NCBI GenBank assembly: GCA_035705495.1
Contig: DASSWB010000104.1
Coordinates: forward strand, 1 to 33,208
Reading direction: 5' to 3'
From: DASSWB01 sp035705495
Lineage (GTDB): Bacteria > Bacteroidota > Bacteroidia > Flavobacteriales > Flavobacteriaceae
Length of the DNA stretch: 33,208 nucleotides
Shown piece after piece: positions 31,671 through 33,208 of the stretch. Under the pieces are notes generated by a model. That model saw nothing but the letters and a program-made list of their open reading frames with translations. It was not told the origin of the DNA and searched no databases. Within the stretch, counting starts at the first letter, position 1. Every line of letters begins with the position of its first letter. The position numbers and the translations under genes were made by a program.

Positions 31671-32473
31671 TCTTCAACAGCTACGTATGTAGTAAGCTCC
31701 TGTGAGGAATTTACTGTTGCCGATTGTGCAACCGGTAAACTAATTGGATATTGTGACAGATCTTCAAGTTCGTATGAAAAGACCACATCGCTCTGAATCA
31801 TACCAACATCTGCTGCATAAAAGTTTTGCCCAACCGAAATGTCTTGGGTTTCAAGAATTGGAATTTCTATAGGATCGCCAAAAACTTCAATACTCGTAGT
31901 GATCCTTAAAGTCAGAATGAATTTTGAGGAAATCACATCTTCGTAAGTCACTCCATTTACATCAAAAGAGGCTAAATCGCCTTCATCTGTGGTAGATACT
32001 GTATATTCAATTTCGAAAGGAATTGAATTAACGGTTTCTGTTAGCGTGTTGGAAACCGAATACAATTCGGAACCTGCATTTGCAGAAGCATCATAAACAA
32101 CCACGTTTTGCAAGGGAATCGAAAAAGATTCAAATCCTTCAATCATAAAATCAAAACTACCCGTGTAAAGAAGTTGACTTCCGTTTTTCTTCATATTCCC
32201 ATTGGCAAACAAGGAGGTTGTTAAACCTTCAACTGGTTGTTCGGCATCAAGTGTGTAAGAATTGTTGGATTCTTCCGCAACATATAGACTATCTTCACTC
32301 TGCATTTCTTCCATTCCGACTTCCTGCGATCGGTTATCGTAATTCCAATAATTGTCCATTGACAATGGGAAATAATTTGAATCAGAGCTTGTGTCACCCG
32401 GACCATCATCTTCGCTTGAACATGCCGAAATGACCAACAGCATTAATAATAGGGACGTTAATTTAATTTTCAT
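31667..32473 (-). CDS. Lipoprotein of unknown function, probably surface-exposed
   Basis: A 268-residue lipoprotein. The signal peptide KIKLTSLLLMLLVISAC ends in a lipobox (I-S-A-C) with the acylated cysteine at residue 18. The residues after it, SSEDDG, are serine/acidic and resemble the lipoprotein export signal that sends Bacteroidota lipoproteins to the cell surface. The mature part begins NYFPLSMDNYWNYDN and is otherwise beta-rich and acidic; I recognise no enzymatic motif. I start at the ATG at 32473 because the eight codons from the ATG at 32497 precede the signal peptide and break its n-region. A candidate -7 element (TATATTTG) lies 72 nt upstream. The stop codon overlaps that of the convergent oxidoreductase. 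Confidence 0.8.
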   Translation of the reverse strand: MKIKLTSLLLMLLVISACSSEDDGPGDTSSDSNYFPLSMDNYWNYDNRSQEVGMEEMQSEDSLYVAEESNNSYTLDAEQPVEGLTTSLFANGNMKKNGSQLLYTGSFDFMIEGFESFSIPLQNVVVYDASANAGSELYSVSNTLTETVNSIPFEIEYTVSTTDEGDLASFDVNGVTYEDVISSKFILTLRITTSIEVFGDPIEIPILETQDISVGQNFYAADVGMIQSDVVFSYELEDLSQYPISLPVAQSATVNSSQELTTYVAVED

Positions 32474-32545
32474 GGTATTTAAGATTCGTTGATCCAAAAG
32501 TCAAAAATCCCTTTTCATTGGAATTTTTTCCTGTTTTTATTTTTT

Positions 32546-32553
32546 CAAATATA
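32546..32553 (-). promoter_or_regulatory. Possible -7 element (TATATTTG on the minus strand) for the lipoprotein gene
   Basis: Exact TAnnTTTG match, but 72 nt before the ATG at 32473, so the leader would be long; weaker than the others. Confidence 0.35.
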
Positions 32554-32620
32554 TACATTTTAAAATTTAAGCATTCCAAAGGCTTTGCCATTTTAATTTT
32601 CAAATATCTCTCAGAAAAAT

Positions 32621-32628
32621 TACATTTG
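32621..32628 (+). promoter_or_regulatory. -7 element (TACATTTG) for aroC
   Basis: Exact TAnnTTTG match 16 nt before the ATG at 32645. Confidence 0.55.
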
Positions 32629-32644
32629 TTCAAAAATCCATTCT

Positions 32645-33208
32645 ATGGCGGGTAGTTCTTTTGGAAGACTATTTACACTTACAACATTTGGGGAATCTCA
32701 TGCGGAAGCGATAGGAGGTATTATTGACGGTATTCCTGCGGGATTGGAGATTAATTTTGAAGCTGTGCAAAAGGACCTGAACCGTCGAAAGCCTGGCCAG
32801 TCCAAAATAGTCACACAACGCAAGGAACTGGACGAAGTGAAATTTCTTTCTGGAATTTTTGAAGGTAAAACCACAGGAATGCCGATTGGTTTTGTCATTG
32901 AAAATCAAAATCAGAAATCGGTCGATTACTCGCATATTAAAGATATTTACAGACCTTCCCACGCCGATTTCACTTATGAAAAAAAATTTGGCATCCGGGA
33001 TCATAGAGGTGGAGGAAGGGCTTCTGCCAGAGAAACTGCCAATTGGGTGGTAGCGGGAGCGATAGCGAAACAAATTATTCCCGATATCAAAATTACAGCT
33101 TACACTTCCTCTGTCGGAGAAATTTCTTTGGATTCGAAAAGGAATACAATTGATTTTTCCGAAATAGAAAAGAATCCAGTTCGTTGTCCCAATGCCGAAA
33201 TAGCCGTT
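32645..33208 (+). CDS. aroC: Chorismate synthase, N-terminal 188 residues (cut by the window edge)
   Basis: Chorismate synthase converts 5-enolpyruvylshikimate 3-phosphate to chorismate, the last step of the shikimate pathway, using reduced FMN. The frame from the ATG at 32645 stays open to the end of the window and reads MAGSSFGRLFTLTTFGESHAEAIG at the N-terminus. The family signatures follow in order: GESHA (first signature, with the catalytic-site histidine), DLNRRKPGQSKIVT, and RPSHADFTYEKKFGIRDHRGGGRASARET (about residues 109-137, binding FMN and substrate). About half of the roughly 350-residue protein is present. An exact -7 element lies just upstream, so it is likely transcribed on its own here. 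Confidence 0.95.
   Translation, partial: MAGSSFGRLFTLTTFGESHAEAIGGIIDGIPAGLEINFEAVQKDLNRRKPGQSKIVTQRKELDEVKFLSGIFEGKTTGMPIGFVIENQNQKSVDYSHIKDIYRPSHADFTYEKKFGIRDHRGGGRASARETANWVVAGAIAKQIIPDIKITAYTSSVGEISLDSKRNTIDFSEIEKNPVRCPNAEIAV

Noticed and set aside
32669..33073. 134-residue leftward open frame at the right edge
   Set aside because: Antisense to clear chorismate synthase motifs in the plus frame, which stays open to the end of the window.
1..33208. New defence, toxin-antitoxin or mobile system
   Set aside because: No nuclease, helicase, reverse transcriptase, transposase, integrase or toxin-like gene was recognised; gene content is housekeeping and envelope.

Overview
The window looks like ordinary chromosome from a member of the Flavobacteriaceae (Bacteroidota). 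It is AT-rich. Signal peptides end in ...AQ or ...AC. Many genes have an exact TAnnTTTG -7 promoter element, the hallmark of the Bacteroidota housekeeping sigma factor. It also carries several families I associate with this group: DUF4294, DUF4834, YfhO, fused CcsB-CcsA, and a TonB-type receptor with a carboxypeptidase-regulatory-like domain. I cannot name the genus. I see no rRNA, tRNA, CRISPR array, prophage, transposase or recognisable defence system.

Layout. 1-5130: a possible gene start at the very edge, an M42 aminopeptidase, a DUF4294 protein, a small membrane protein, then a leftward group made of a UbiA prenyltransferase, an SMR exporter, a KdsC-like HAD phosphatase and a Rossmann/DUF2520 protein. 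5200-10320: the large fused cytochrome c biogenesis protein (CcsB-CcsA), convergent fumarase C, and a 57-residue membrane peptide. 10336-16320: a TonB-receptor-like outer membrane protein, a small secreted helical protein, an ArsC-family protein, release factor 2 (prfB) with its programmed +1 frameshift, and divergent threonine aldolase. 16320-22370: YbaB, an S9 peptidase, then two PLP enzymes that I read as the sulfonolipid (capnine) pair, cysteate synthase and cysteate fatty-acyltransferase, followed by an outer membrane channel-like protein. 22457-27968: a four-gene envelope glycan operon (DUF4834, YfhO, glycosyltransferase, flippase). 28074-33208: a small outer membrane barrel, a fused FAD/iron-sulfur oxidoreductase, a lipoprotein, and the first half of chorismate synthase (aroC), which runs off the right edge.

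Much of the window concerns the cell envelope: sulfonolipid head-group synthesis, a UbiA enzyme that may build unusual lipids, a Kdo-type phosphatase, a glycan assembly/flipping operon, and several outer membrane or lipoproteins. The rest is housekeeping (fumarase, aroC, prfB, ccsBA, ybaB).

The least explained feature is not a gene. Three intergenic spacers carry low-complexity repeat families that begin at or within a few bases of stop codons: (GTTAAAAA)n, (AGTGGTC)n and AATTCC/CGCAGyGrTCTAATT units. At two leftward junctions the order is the same: one family at the upstream stop codon, then the TTTTTAAC-type run just before the next start codon. At a convergent junction, two oppositely oriented AGTGGTC arms flank an ordinary terminator. 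I found no clearly new multi-gene system. The sulfonolipid pair, the prfB recoding site and these stop-codon repeats are the best leads.
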